This document shows positions 1-15,100 of a stretch of DNA of 64,000 nucleotides, piece after piece. This stretch comes from Maylandia zebra (taxonomy: Eukaryota; Chordata; Actinopteri; Cichliformes; Cichlidae), in assembly GCF_041146795.1 (NCBI RefSeq), contig NC_135174.1, positions 5,705,878 through 5,769,877 on the forward strand. The letters run 5' to 3'. The notes under the pieces are model-generated. The model saw only the letters and a list, made by a program, of their open reading frames with translations. It had not been told where the DNA came from and did not search any database. Position 1 is the stretch's first letter. Each line of letters begins with the position of its first letter. The translations under genes were made by a program, and so were the position numbers.

Positions 1-55
1 TTAGGTGGGTTTATGTGCAAAAACACACATGTGCAAGCGCTTGCTGTTGACTTAC

Positions 56-182
56 CTGATTGTAGATGGTGATGGAGCGTAGTCGATGCAGGAAGAGCAG
101 CAGCGAAGGGTGCACGTCATGAAACAGGTTCCTGGTCTGATGGCTCTCAGTCCGGAGAGGAAGGCTGATCTTAGTGGTCCAG
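56..182 (-). CDS. Coding exon 21: end of in-window ATPase region
   Basis: 127 nt, phase 0 at the donor (AATCAG|GTAAGT). Encodes KISLPLRTE and DVHPSLLLFLHRLRSI, which follow the ATP lid in NO VEIN proteins. The gene continues left of the window, where a DUF3883-like C-terminus would be expected if homology holds. Confidence 0.8.
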
Positions 183-3100
183 CTGAAAAGAGAAGAAGAC
201 AAAAAATTAGACCATGGGTCTAATGTGAGCAGCAGACTGCTAATAAAGTTAAACAGATGTTTTGGCTTCCCCATAACCAAACTAAATTACCCATATTATA
301 ACAATAAACAAGGAATACAACTATTTATACTAGAGTGGGGACATAAACAAAGAGGGTCAGACTCTGACGCAGGGCAAATTATCGTGAGACCACGCTTGCA
401 AAAAGCAGAGGAACGTTTAGCAGCTGACCTACAAACAATGTGCCAATTTATGCACACAGACACAGTCAGCGTTTCAGCGATCCACTGAGAGCCCCACAGA
501 TTACAGGGCAACAAATGAGCAGACCTGAGCAAGAAGCTGACAATGCAGATGCCGTTTGTTACTTTGGATCTCACAAACATGAAGTATGTAGGGAGATGAC
601 GGTAAAGATGGGTTTTAGCTGCACTCTGTAGTGTAGTTTATCACAACTGTGTAATATTGAACTCCAAAGTTAAAATAAGAGGTTTGTTTTTAGAAACAGC
701 TCCAAGAAAAGCACTGGTGTAAATACTGAAACTGGTAACAGATCAATTCAATTTAGCTGATCGACTCTCAGGGTACTGGGATCAATAAGTCATCTGACCT
801 GTGCTGATTTATGTCCCTCAGCTGTGGATCCAGAGGCCTCGTATCTTCAGTCCAGTGGGGGAGGATGTATCCCATGGGGCCACAGTTCTTGTCAAAGTGC
901 AAGTGGAAGCCATTGGAATGAATCTCAGGACAGTCTGTGACCTTAAACACTGACTTGAAGCCAATGCCCTTCTGTCCTGTACGAAGTAAAACAGGAGAAC
1001 GTCATTTGTCTATGTGGTTTTAAGTTCTCCAACACTACACACAAAAAATTTAAATTCCTTTACACAGTTGTAACGGTGGAAGAACGAAAGAGTTACCAAT
1101 GTATCCATATTTGTGTTTTCCCTTAGTGCTGCGGCCTACATCACAAATAGCCCGAATGTTCTTCTCCTGGAAGCCGGTTTCATTGTTGAGGACAGTGATA
1201 CAGTCTCGCTCCACCATAAAAGCCAGCGCTGGAACAACACCAGGCTCTGCCGGGTAACTGTTGTCGTCGGCATTCTGAAAGAAAGGAATACAAAGAGTTC
1301 GGAGGATATTGGACAAAATTCAAATCAAAATACTAAAGCAAAGAAGTTTCCTTTCATAGAATTTTAGACCCACAATCAAACTGCTGTTTTTTGTTTTACA
1401 GATCTTTGAAAACTATTTTTATCCTTCCTGATTTCTTATTTTTCCTTATTTGTCACACCGGCCACGTTTCGGTTCATCAGACAATTTTTAAGATCCACCA
1501 AATTTACCCACTCTTAACAGTATTGCTTTAATTTCCAAACATTAAGCTCATGTCAAAGCATCTCAATCGGATTTAACTCAGGACTTTAACTAGGCAACGC
1601 TAAAACCTTCATTTTGGCCTTTTTTAGCCAATCAGAGGTGGACTTGCAGGTGTGTTTCAGATGATTTCCATACTGTATTACCCAAGTGCGACAAGACAAG
1701 TGAGGCCTGCACTTCTTTAGAAGTTGTTCTGGGTTTTTATGATCTATAATCTTGATTTAAAAACTGCATATTGTATTAACTCGGGTTATCTTCGTATAAT
1801 CTTAAAATACGTTTGATGATATGAAACCTGAGAGTGTGACAAATATAAAAAATCTAAGAAATCAGGATGGAGAAACTCCTGGAAGCTTCTGATAAACACG
1901 TTCAGATTTCTACCTGAATGAGCTCCAGGACAAAGTGTGTGTCCTTGCTGTAGAGTTCAGTGGAGAGGCGGTCTAAGCTGCGGCCCAGTCGCTCCTGGTG
2001 GACCTGCATCAGTTTCTGGCCTTCAGCTGTCAGTTTCACTCCGATGCCAAACTCACTTTTCCTGTCAGAGAGAAAGAGGAGACCAAAAAAGAGTGACAGA
2101 GCAGCCACAACCAAATCATGACACTTAAACGGACAGAGCAGTTATGGATAAAGGTGACAAACCTGATGTCTTCAATGACGGCTCTCTGGATTGTGTCCTC
2201 GGACTCACAGCTGTCACCCTCCTTTTCATCTCCGTCAGACATTTTGAGCTGTTCCTCGCCCTGGCCTCCTTCAGCGTCGCTGCTGACGTCTGATATCTCT
2301 CCGTTAGGCACCGAGGCCAACTCATACAGCTGCTCTTCATCCTCTTCCTCCTCCTCAGCCTCTATGTCTTGCTCATCGTTGACTTAAAGAACACATTTGG
2401 TAAAAGATGTCAAAAATGGAAGCAGATTATAATTTGTCACAGTATGAAAACAGTAATAAAGTTCAAAATCCTGCAGTGGAGAGCCACTTTCAATCACCTT
2501 GGTGTGGGCTGTGGTACAGCTGGGAGGATTCAAAGCTGTTGTCCATGATGTTATCCTCAAGAAAGTCATCTTCACTCATGTTGAGAGCTGACAGACTGCT
2601 GCACTCAGAATCTGTCAAATTAGACTGAAGACATAAGAAAGGTAAGAAGAATAAGTTAATAACAGAAATATGCTGCTGAGCAACAGTGTGCAACATTACA
2701 ACTAGTAGACAACATTGTTGAGCATTTCTTCACATTTCTGTATTTTTACTGCTTTGTACTTTCCACACAATTCAAATAATTAATTAATAAATTTACTGTG
2801 CTGTCACTGACCAATCAATCTGATCAATGTGACTTAATGGCACCTCATTGGTTAGCGCTGTTTCCTCACAGCAAAATGGATCTGTGAGGAGCTCCACATT
2901 TGTATACTGCATGATTCAAAGTTCAAAATAAACCTTAGTAATTTAATAGTGGGCCTTTGTGTAGCCGTCCAGTTAATCCACTGTCTGAAACAAGCTGATT
3001 TCCCTTTAATTGTACATTTTCTAATTACCCTCTGCAGAATTTTAATAAAACCACCAGGAGGCTGCTCACGTGCAAACAGCCAGAGTTGCGTGCCTAAAAT

Positions 3101-6100
3101 GACTTGCATCAGGAATATCACTGAAATCTACGAACAAGTATTTGGGCCGTGTTAAGAAAAAAAATTATTATCGACCTTTTTGAGAATAAGGTCGAAATTG
3201 TATTTCGAAAAAAAAAAAAAAGTAGAAATGTGGAGATTACAGTTGTTGTCTCAATACAAACTGCCACAGCTGCCCTGGGAGTAAAATCAAACTTCAGAAT
3301 CGTTTTCAGTAACAAGGAAGGAAATGATTTCTCTTCAGAACGTAAACATATTGTGTGATGAGAATAAGGATGCAGAAAAACAGAAAAACACACGAATGTG
3401 GGAGAGTGGATTTGTACAAAATGAACAGCCTGGTAATGGACAGATGCAGTTATGATAGTTATGGATGTGCAACCAAGACGATGTATGTACAAGTTGGCTG
3501 ATCAGTTTGTTTAACAGTGCATTTTGTAGAGGGTTATATGTAGATGCAGTAATCTCCACATTTCAACCTTTTTCTCTAAATACATTTTAGTGTTTAATCT
3601 GGAATTTCAAATTCATTTTGAAAATGATTAACTAATTTTTTTTTCTTGACGTGACTCTGTCCTAGAAATCATACAAGAGTCAAGAGTGGAGAAAAAATGT
3701 CTAGAAATCCAGGTTTTTGGCTCACGGGACCTATTTTATATACATTCTATTCAAACGTTAGCTATCCAGCAGTTTACATCTGCCCTTTAAGAAGTCTCTG
3801 ATGCAGAAGAAAATATAGATATCTCCTATATCTAGTGATAATAAGTCTCAATTCTGAACCTCAAGAGTTCCTTTTGCACAATAAAAATGTTTAAACATTG
3901 CTGCTTTGTCGTGGCAGCAGGTCTTTGGCATTATACCCTTAAAAAAAGCAGACTTTCCACTAGAACCAGTTCTTATATGTTGCTTTTTTCCCCTTTTTTG
4001 TGTTTTTCTCTTACTATTACTGCTTACTTTACAACTCAGCTATCATATACCGCATGCCATTTTTTATGTTATTTGAGCAGCAGTGAGATTCCAGTATACT
4101 CTAAATACATAGTCCATAACTTTGTGGATTGATGTTGTGCTGATATATGTCACTGACAAAAAGGACTCTTCAATTCCAGTGCAATGTATAAGCTACATTT
4201 ATAGATTCCCTCGCTTGTGTTCTGACCTTGGCTTGGTCCACAGGTGCTGAGTATGTGTTACAGCTCTGGCTTTGAGGTGGGTTCAGCTTTTTCTCGTAGT
4301 CTTTGATCCAGTCTGGGATGCCTAGAAGGATGCCCAAACGATGCAGACAGTTCATGTACCTCGGCTCCGACTGAGCCACGGTCATCAGGACCCGTTTAGA
4401 TTTGGCCTGGCCCAGGACACGGGAGAAGGGCTCCAAAAACACCTGGAAGAACATAAATGCCAGAATTTTAAATGCACATGACATGTTTGATTACACATAT
4501 TTGTTATGTACATTGTATTGTACAAATTGTTGCAAAGCAAAAAGAGACAAGATGTTGCAGACAACTTGAGAGAGCTTTAGCTCTGAGATGTCCAACAAGC
4601 CATCTAAGTCTGTGGTTGGCATGACAACTGAATAACAGCCTCCTCTTCAGCGATTTAGCTGAACAAACTAAATTCAGAGGCTAAAGCTGCCCACTCATGT
4701 GTTCCAGGACACACTGAAATGTTGTCACATGTTCCCTTTTTGTTGGTTGAAAGCTGTTTACTGGAATCATCAACACATAGTGCCAGCATCGATGTCCAAT
4801 AACACTAAATATGATCAAGGGTTTATGTTGTGCCAAAGAGCACAAACTAATCAAAACATCAACTAGATTTCAGTTGGATATAAATATATAACATATCAGA
4901 TGTTGAATTTCTAGCCTTCTGCAGAAGACATGAGATGCATTTTTCAGCATCCACTCCTGACCTGCAGCAGAAGAGCCTGACAGGTTCTGGTGGGGATTCG
5001 TGTGAAACACTCCAGGAGGAACTTGGCAACTTTGTCGTAACATGACACATCCTCCTCAGCCATGGACAAATCTAAACGACACAAATTCTGTTAGTCCAGT
5101 TGTGCTTTACTCTTTTCTATGGAGCAAAATGATTTTCCATCATCTATCCTGTTAAATACCTACCTTCTTTAGCCACAGCTGCTGCCAGAGAGCTTTGCAT
5201 GTGGTTGCTCAGGAGGGCTATGGGAGCATTAACTATTCCGTCAGCTACCACCATGGACACAAGGTGGCCAGCTGTTCCCACAGGATCGAGGGCCGTAGTG
5301 GCACTAGAGAAGTGCTTGTCTCCTGTGTCTGTGGTGACCCTAAACAGCACACCGGGGGTGACCTCTAATGCTGCTAGGCCTGTATTACCTGTGCAGTAAG
5401 TAAAACATGAAATCACCCATTAGTTGTTGATGCCTTTGTATTACTGCTAATTGCTCAAGAGGACACATCAAATTTAATTATCAAAGCCTGAATACCCAAA
5501 TGATGCAGACAGCTTATGTGTCTCGGTATGGAAGAGGATTACGGCAACTAGGAAAAATACAAATGGGCACGTCTTCTTTTTCTTTTCCGCAATCAACTTC
5601 TGTTGTTTTTAATTCAAATTCTGAATTATTTTTTTCTCAGAATTCGGAATTCTGAAATATTTCTCTTCTGTGTTTTTCAACTTCTGTTGTTTTTATTCAG
5701 CTTCTGTTTTTTTTAAATTCAACTCATCCCATTTTCATTCAAATTCTGAAATGAAAACATCATGAAAAGATGATGTAATCAAATTAGTACTCAGTTATCT
5801 AAAATTTGCTTTCGAGGTTGCTGGCTTTTTTAACTGTTCCAACACTAAACAATAAAAGAGACACTAGATTCTATATGTCTTAAGAAATGTGATTTAGTTA
5901 ACTAAAAATAACTGCGAACCAAAACTAGAAAAGCATTTTTATTAACTAAAATAAAACAAAGTAGCAAAGTAACTAACAGTAATGGTTTTGCAAAGTCCTT
6001 GTTAATTTGGTAAATACTTTATCACAGCTCTTCTGATGAGGCTGTAACGGACGTGCTTATTGAGACTTTGGATGTCTGAATGAATGTGAGTCAATTGCTT

Positions 6101-9100
6101 TCATAATGTTCTCTTTTTTTTATTCTAATATCCATACTGATCTCTGGCATTTATTCTCCATATAATAACACTACAAATGTCTAATAAAAATTAACAACTG
6201 ACTAAACTACAATTAAACATCTTCAAAAGCTAAAGTGGAAAAACCAAACCAAAAGGTGAAAGGATAAATGTTTCTCTGTGCAATGTGAGACACAGTGGTG
6301 GTCATCCTGTCCTTTAATGTTAAAACTTAGAATATGCAAACTAAGGCCTTCAACAAATAAGGTTATATTTATCTTAGTAAGAGCTTGCAGGAGCTCAAAG
6401 TGCAGGACCCAACTGCAGCACAGCCGTAAAAGTGGGAGCAGCTGTGTGTGGCACTGCTGCAGTTTTCAGCTACACTTGTTGTTGCAGTCACAGCAGTGCT
6501 CACTCTGTGTCTTCCACATTTATTTTAAAGTATGTAACTTAATCTAATCATCTTTTATTTTACAGTGTGTAGTCATGTTTATGTTGAAATGAGTGCACTG
6601 GTACGGTTAGTTACGTCTCACCTTGTATCGACTGCCCTCTTGTGGACTTAATGTGATAATCAAACATGATTTCTACACACGTTTGGCACTTTTTGACAGC
6701 AGAAACAAACATTTTTTATTTATATCTTTAAATCGAAACAAGGCTTTGTTTGTGCATAATTAGCTGAACTGAATGGCAGAAGGTAAAAATAATGCACTCT
6801 ATATTACCAAGGATTCATTCTGGATTCAGTCTACACATATACCGTATCACTGAACGACGTACCGTTTTATCAACTCATTTTACGCCGATCACTGGTTTAT
6901 GGGAAATGGGACACCTTGTATATGGTTAAGTTACATTTAAGCACTCAAAGTGCTTTCTACAACATGCCTGAGTTAGCTGACTCAGGAATACGGTATGCTG
7001 TAGCTCAGCAAGTATGACCTGCTATATCTCCTGAGCTACAGCCACCCCATACATCACATTTAGTTGAGTTTAAAAAGTCTAAAAATGGTCATGTTCAAAG
7101 CAATATGCCTCGTGCCTACCTGCATTTTTTTCAATGAATTCCTTGAGGGAGCCGTGAAGGGGTTTAAAGATCAGCTCCCACTGGCTCCACTCACTTAAAT
7201 CCTCCAGCAGAGGGCAGGAGAGCAAGCTGGCCAGGGCCTGATCCTTGGACATTTCACCAAGCCGACCCACTGACTCAAATCCACCTTCAGCACTGTTCAT
7301 GGATGTGAAAGACAGAAGAATAAAGGCAACTGACATGAAAACTGGACCTGTCAAATGATGGGGAGTTTATCTTTAAGTTATTCATCCTCCCATAAGGTTT
7401 TCTCATTTTAAAGGGGACCTAGCATGCTCACTTCCAGCTCTACATATTTATTGTTGGACTCTACATGTCCAGGCAGAGCGGCTTTGTTTGATTCAGAGTT
7501 CATAGCAATCCTTATTTATCTTAATACTAAGCCTTGGTACAGTGTGTCTGAATCAAGCCATTTCACCATGTCTCCATTTAAGGCTGCTGTCCCTTTTAGC
7601 TAACCTCTTCTAATTAGCTTCTCCTCACAAACAGAAGGTTTGAACAGCAGGTGGGTGGAGCCTCTCACTGACACACCGTGCCAGAAGTAAAAAAACAAAC
7701 AAAGCCTGAGTTTTTGCCTCCACCACTCTTACAGATATACAATAAACATAAGGAAAAGCATAACATTACAAATCCTTCCCATATACTGAGGTGCATTTCT
7801 GTCTGTCTGGTGATAGGCTTCTAACCTTGATTTGCCTTGTTTAGCAAACAGGGCTGATTCATAGCAGACTGGGCTCAGTCCTCCTCCACCCAGTGCTTTT
7901 TGGCGTTGGACCAGGTCAGCCAGTCTGTGCAGAGGACCATGCCCCAAGTCACGACTGTCCCGGACCCCATAGTGAGACCTCAGTGCTGACTCAATGTAGG
8001 AGAGCTGAGGAAACACAGTTGCAGTGTAGTTTTAGAACATCTACTGTGAAAAAAGGTTGCTGTATCTGTGTCTGTTTTTATGACTCACTTCATCTGGATC
8101 AGTGGAGGCTACGTCGCCGCACTGTTTGATGAACTCAAAAACATCTTGTTTGGAGGGTCTGAAGCCACTGCCGGCTCGCTCCATGCTGCTGCCCAGAATC
8201 AAGGTGGACCCCACTGTGTCCTGCAGCAGCTGCACACAACCAGATGAGAGACACTGAATTTGGATGATTTGGTGCAACTTGTTATCTCCTTATTATGACC
8301 GCAAATTCTTTTGCTTTGTTAATTTGGTCCCATACCTGTGATTTGCAGAGTTAAAGTAAATCAAAAATGAGAGAACTACCTGAATGTTGTTCACCAAAAA
8401 CTCCAGGAAGCTGCCTTTCTCTAAAGACAGGAAGTCTTTCACGTGGAAGTGTTCAGACAGTTTTTTCTCCAAGGAAGCAATGTGTGCCAAAGTGATAGCT
8501 GAGTTCTGAGCAGCCAGTTTGTCCCTTAGATACTGCTTCACTTTAGCTGAGAAATAGAGAGTAGAAATGTGCATTTGCCATTTAAAAATATAACAGATTC
8601 ATGTTTAGGATAGGATAAGCTAATATATGTGTAACATCTTGCGTTAGAAACCTTCGCTTGGGAGAGATTTGGTGGATTTGTCCTCTGGTTTAGTTTTTTC
8701 CGTGGGTTTGGAGGTCTTGTCTTTGGGCACTAGGTCGTGTGGAACAGCCAGGGATCCCCCACAGATGGCCAGCTGAAACAGAGCTGTTTCCAGCCGATTA
8801 CCTGACACCTGCAGCAGGAAGTTCTGGACGTGCTGGATCAGAAAACAAATAGAGCTTTGTGTCACAGGAGCGCAGAAATAAAACAGGCACACCTAGCTTC
8901 TCTGTTGCTTCTCTCTCTGCTCAGAGCAAACACAGACTTCAATCTCGTGTGTGCCATTACTGTGTGTGGATGCTGTTTATTATATCTAAGAACTGACTCT
9001 GAAAAAAACAAACAAACTAGAAAATCTTTTCCAAAAGTCTAGTTTTTCTGATAAATGTGTACGGTGTGAAATCTGAAACCTGCTTTGCTATTACCTGCCA

Positions 9101-12100
9101 ATTTGGACTAACACATTTCCAGCACAGTCTTGTCTTTGTTTTTGTTTTTCACTTGTCTGTTCTGGGGCAGAATGTGAGGTCTCGCTTGGTTTACAGCAAA
9201 TATAATAGAAACACAGGCATAGTTTGGGCACTGATGCTCAATGTAAGAATTGGTGTGTGTTTACTTTGAGTAACAATCCCACAACTCTGTGTTTTTTCCA
9301 TTCGTTTTTTCATATACAAGAGGTGAAAACCACCTTTTCCATGGAGTATGTGTCACTGATAATTCCTGTAAAATGATCCACAGTAGGTTGGTTTCTCTGA
9401 TGAAAACCGGCAAAAGCTGTTTTACATTTGTAAAACAGCGCATAATTACTATATATAGACAGCACTGCAGGCCAGTAGGCCAGTCTTTTACAGGCCTCAT
9501 GTATTATCTTACTGGTCTGCAGAAAAAACAAAACATCTACTAGTATTTTAAGTACTTTAGATGGCATCTTAATTTATAATCAAACAGCATTACTAATTAC
9601 TATACTTCTATCTTATATGAATAATCCAAATCTGTAAATTATATAGAAACTACATTCTTAAAATAACAAAATAATAGATCACTAATAGAAAGAGAGGGGA
9701 ATAGGTGCTCTCAGCAGGCAGCAAAGTGCACCTTCATATGTCATGTTATGTTTTTGAGTTTATGGACTTTTGTTTTGTTGGTGTAACTTTTTTTGGGCAT
9801 TTATTCAACGGTAGAGCAGTTAAGAAAGACAGAGAAATGGGGAAAAGACACACAGCAAAGGGCCCCGGGTCAGAAGCAGGGCACATCCCGGACAGGTCAC
9901 CAGCCTGCTGCAGGTCTTCTTCATGTATTTAGTTTCTAGTTCCTGGTTGTACTTGGGTTTAGTTCTACTCTTAGTGATTGTTTTTTCTTCCTCGTGTGTC
10001 ACTTCCCCTGTATTGTTCATTTGTGCATCTGTGTTTCCCTGTTCAGTTATCACTGCTCACTTCCTGTTTGATTTTGATAGATATTTGCTCCCTGTGCCTT
10101 GCTTTTAGTTTTATCTTCCAGTCTCTTGTATGTATGGACCGAGCTGGGATGTATCGTATAGACATACTAGAGACAGCTTTCATTTCTATTTGTTCTTAAT
10201 ACAAAACAGTGTTGGCCGCTTACTTTTCTTCATGTTTGAGCTTGTTGAACAGGAGTTTTTGTCATCACATAATATTATCCTGACTATATGAAGAAAACAA
10301 AGTGAGCATTCACCTCAGCCAGTTGGATTCACAGGTAACATATAAAAATAAACATATAAACCACATCTTACTAGTTATGTGCCGTCAGTCACATAACTCA
10401 AGTTACAGCCCTGCTATAACTCATTCACACCTAAATGCTTTAGTCTAGCTATTAAAGTTGTAACCAACTAACACACGCTCTCACTCAAACTTTGATGGAT
10501 GCTTTAGCGTCATTCTGTGACCCTCTTACTGGCGAATGACCCAGTCCAGATTCAGTAACACAAGACATCTGTCAGTGTGTGACACCCACCTTGGCCATCC
10601 TGGGGCTGAACACCTCCCCTGCATTTGTAAAGACCGCCAGCACGACCTCGGCCGCTGTCATTGAGGCATACTTCTTCGAGAGATCCGAGCTGCCCGCAGA
10701 GGAGAAGGAAGCTGCTCCTTTCAGCGGCTCCAAGATGCTCTTTTTGAGTTTCCTCAGCCGTTCGTATATCTCCTCCTCCAGCTCTTTCTGAATCACCTCC
10801 CTGGCACACTCCAAGATGGTGTGCTCGTTACGGCCTACCTTCGAGATTGTCTAGAGTAGACAAATGTGTTTGTGTTTAATATGAGAACAATGGCAAAGTA
10901 TAGCAGGTTAATCTTTACCCAAAATAAAAGTGAAGTCGTTTTTTTTGTTATAAGTTCACGAATGAGATTTCCACACATCTCACTGTTTGTCATAGTTAAT
11001 ACTTAACAACGCATGGACAGTGGGGTTCACAGAGAAGAAATCACAGCATTATTCATTAAATTTATCAGTTACTTGAAACTACCTTCAGCAAAAGAAATAA
11101 TCAGTGTGGTCCCAAGCGGACATAGGCTCTAGCTGAGACCACAGCCGGAAGCAGAATAAAACAATAATTCATGCTGGCACTTTAACTCGATCCCAAGCCT
11201 CCCTGTATGTTTGCCAAGAAGGTTCATCTGGGAGGATACCCAGGCTGTGCGGGGTGTGGCTGTGGATGCACATGCAGCTTGTGTAACCATAATATATCCC
11301 AGCAAATATGTCCCAAACCTCTGCTGATCATAACTCATCAGTAAACCGTCCTGGAATGTAGCAGAACATTGTGCTTTTTACCGATATGGGCAGGCCAAGA
11401 CCAGTTATCCTGATGCCCAGCTCGTATGGAGAGTCACAGTTATAGTGGTCAGCCAGATGCTTCATAAACTCAGCCAGGTCCACTTTTACCTTCGTCTGCT
11501 TCCTCCTAAAAACACGAAGTTGCTAAACAAAAGAATGGAAACGACATATATTTATGACATATACTGTAACTGTAAAACATAATTTAACAACAACAACAAC
11601 AAAATAAGCTCTTATAAACATTAAAGCTCAAGTGCAAAACAAAACTGAAGCCCTGTGAATGCACCTTTAAGATGTCTACAGTCTCGATCTGGTGGATATC
11701 GTCATCTTTCGTGTTGCTGTCAATCTTGAATATGCGGTGAATGAAGGGGAGCTTGCAAAGGGGGCCGAGGTTTAGCTCTTCGTAGCGCTTCTTGTCCTTG
11801 AGGCCAGCTAATGACTGGCCCAGCTCATACAGGGTACAGATGGATGTCACTGCTGAGGTGGTCTGGGAGAAAGAGGACAAAATAAAATTCAGTTTGGCAA
11901 CCTGACAGTGAGAAAACAGGTGAAAACTAATGCGTGCCAACCTCTATGAACATGTTGATCTCTCTAATGAGGTACTGAAGATCTTTTAGAGCTTTAAGAG
12001 GCAAGTGCTCTACCCCTCTTGGGTCCAAAGAAGGCACCAGCCTGCATACCCGGGATATCACCTGGAAGCAGGAATGAAAGGCAGTGAGAGGACAACAACA

Positions 12101-15100
12101 AAATCAAACGCAGCGAGTTAGTCCAAATGTAACAGAGTGAAACATGACTCATTGTGGGAAGCACAAGCCTAGCACACCCGTAGTGATGGTGCCAAGCCCA
12201 GATAAATGGGAAGGGCCAAATCAAATATCCTCTTGGAAACTTGACAGCAGATGAGAAACAAAGATGCAGCTGAAAAACAACTGGTGATAAACTAAAGGAA
12301 AAACAAGACGGAAGAAAACTGCAAGCGAGAAAACTGGCGTAAATAAATATGTGTGTAGAAGCCCAAATATATTGATGGTAACCTGGGTTAGAAACAGTGA
12401 GGCAAGCAGTGTAGTCTGTGAGAATAATTTAATGTTGCATAACAGACTAAATGATTAGGAAAATGATCAAATAGCATATTATGCACAGCTACACAGTAGA
12501 AAAAATAAGTATAGTTCGTCCTCACCTTCTTTGTGGTGACCAGCTCTCCATCCCCAGCGATTTCTCGTATGACACTCTCCATCAGAGTGTTGATCGTATC
12601 CTGATCCATGTCCCTGTTTCTCCACCTCCCATTGAAGTCCTCCTGGTCTGCTTCCATGGCCTCCACAGCTCGCATATTTTCTCCAAGGAGCTCCCTGAGC
12701 TGTGCATGATAACCTTTATTAAAGACAGGACCGCTGCCTTCTCTCGGGCTGGCATCCCTCACTTTGGTCTTCTGCTCTTTGGCCAAACTCCGATCTGCCC
12801 CCAGCACTGGAAAATCAGAGGCAGACAGGAAGCTAAGCCCACTGGCCTGTTCCTGTTCTTTTTCAGGTTTAGGACTCTGTGTTGCTGTGGGAGGATAATA
12901 CAAACTATTTAATTAATATGGACTATTGAGAATCTTTGCCTTTTATGCTTGAAATGGAATGTTTTGATGTTTGGCTACCTGCAGCGGTCTGCCACACCCC
13001 AGTCTTGGGATGAGTTGTTGGCTGAGACTGAGTGGGGAGCTTCTTGGCTTCCCAGTTGTCGTACAGTGACATGTACTGGGCAAGAGGAAACTTTTCACCA
13101 AACTTCTGAGAATAGCAGGTTTGAAGCTGTTCCATTGATGGAGCAGTTAGCTGGTACGTCCCCATCACCTGAAACACATCAATAAACTTTTACACACCAA
13201 CTGGTTTCCATAGGCAAATACCTGCTATAACACAGTGTACTGCAGAAGCCAAAGTTCAGTTTTAAGAGTACATTGGTAGAAGATGAGTTCATTAAGATAC
13301 AAGCTTGTAATGCATAAATGAAGAACTCTATTAAGAACTTCCACAAAGCTCTCTGTGTCTGGCAGTTTTTTGCATATTTCAACTGTTTTAATGTAAGACA
13401 ATCTCACAATACATTGAAGTGAGCAAAGCACGCTTTAAGTTTTCACATTCTTAGGTGAGAAAACTACTTACAGATGGCTTCAACCAAATTAAGTAGTGAG
13501 AGGGAAAACGAGCTGTCTCTAACTGCATCCTTCTATTTAGTTTACAAGCATGGGTGTGTTCCCACTATCAAATATAACTACATTAATGGGTTTATGGAAC
13601 TGGATAATGTACTTAAAGCAGTAAAAATGCTGATTGCTGAACTCCTCTATGTCTGTTTTCTGTCGACTGTTTTCTTCACTATATAAGTAATACTGAGTAA
13701 TATTACGTGTAGTCAGAGGTATGAGGAATGGAAAATGTTGTCAAAATCCAAATGAAATCGAATGCTGCAAATACAAATGCAAAACTCTGCATGGTCAATC
13801 TGGGACAACCTTGTCAAAATTTATGTACTAAAAAAAATGTACCGTATACACAGGTAGTGTGAGACATGTTTACGCTAAGTGGACTTTTTAATTCATTTAT
13901 CCTCCTGCAATGAAAACTCATTACTCTGTAAATTAAAATAACCCCACCAGGAATATTACCCCCCAACCTAAGCATGTCAGGGAACAATTTAGGCCTCTTT
14001 TTATATTTTCATCTTCGCGAGCTAACAGACACAGGACTGAGAACTATCTATAAGAGATGGTAGATGCTCAGCTGCTGACTGCATTCTAGTTTACTGTTTA
14101 GGCTAACCAGTAAACACATTTGAAAAAAAGCATTCTTTACTATCTTTACATTAAAAAAATTCAGTTTTTTATCTTGTGCTTTTGTTTTATTGTTCTTCAT
14201 TGTGTCATTGTTCTATTATGTGTTTTATCCTATTATACAGTGTCCTTGTGGGTCTTGAAAGGTGCTTTATATATAAAATGTAGTTTATTATTATTATTAT
14301 TAATAATAATAAATTATGATTCCTTTAATGTCTGTACCTTTTAACTTAAGAGGCAACTATTAGCCTCAAAAGTATTGCAGATTTTTAAGATGTCAAGATA
14401 GTCAGCATCAAACTGTAAAGATAAAAGATGCCTATATATATATATATCTATATATATATAGTATCAGAGTGCACAGCTAACCTCTAAGATCCTCTGGTAG
14501 AGCTGCTCTTGGGACAATTCCTCAGCTGGCTGGGGTACAGTAAGAAGGGGAATAACAGGAACATAATGGGAGGAAGATATGGAAGCAGTGGAAATCAAAG
14601 GAGATCCAAGAAGGTTCATTCTTGCCTGAGTGGGAGGAACAATCTGAGGACTGGCATCGCGCTGTGGTAGAGTACGAAGGGCAGGGCTACTGCTCCTGAT
14701 AAGCGAGTCAGGCGTACGTGGTGTTGTAGGTCTGCTGTTCTCTTTAGTCTTCGTGAACATCCCAGCCTGAGGCTGATTGTGAGGCCGGTGACTCTTATGG
14801 TACACCACATCCTCCACCACAACCAGATCTTCATTCAAAGAGTCTACCAGGCTGGAAACTGTTTTGAAGTCCATAGAGACTAAGGAGACGTCATGGCTGT
14901 ATTTCTGTTGATAGGCTGCAGTCAACAACTTCAGAGGGATCCCATCCGGATGTCCTTTCATCATTTTCACAATTCTCTTCAAAGTCTTACATCTTTTTTT
15001 CACTTCGGGAGCTGTTGCTGATTCCTTACTTTGAGCTGCAGCTCCACATTTGGCCCCAGCTGTCGCCTGGTTTCCCCCACGATGGTCCCTGTGAAACACC

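Noticed and set aside
12481-12912. 143-codon plus-strand open frame
   Set aside because: Antisense to coding exon 3 of the LOTUS-ATPase gene; no motif of its own.
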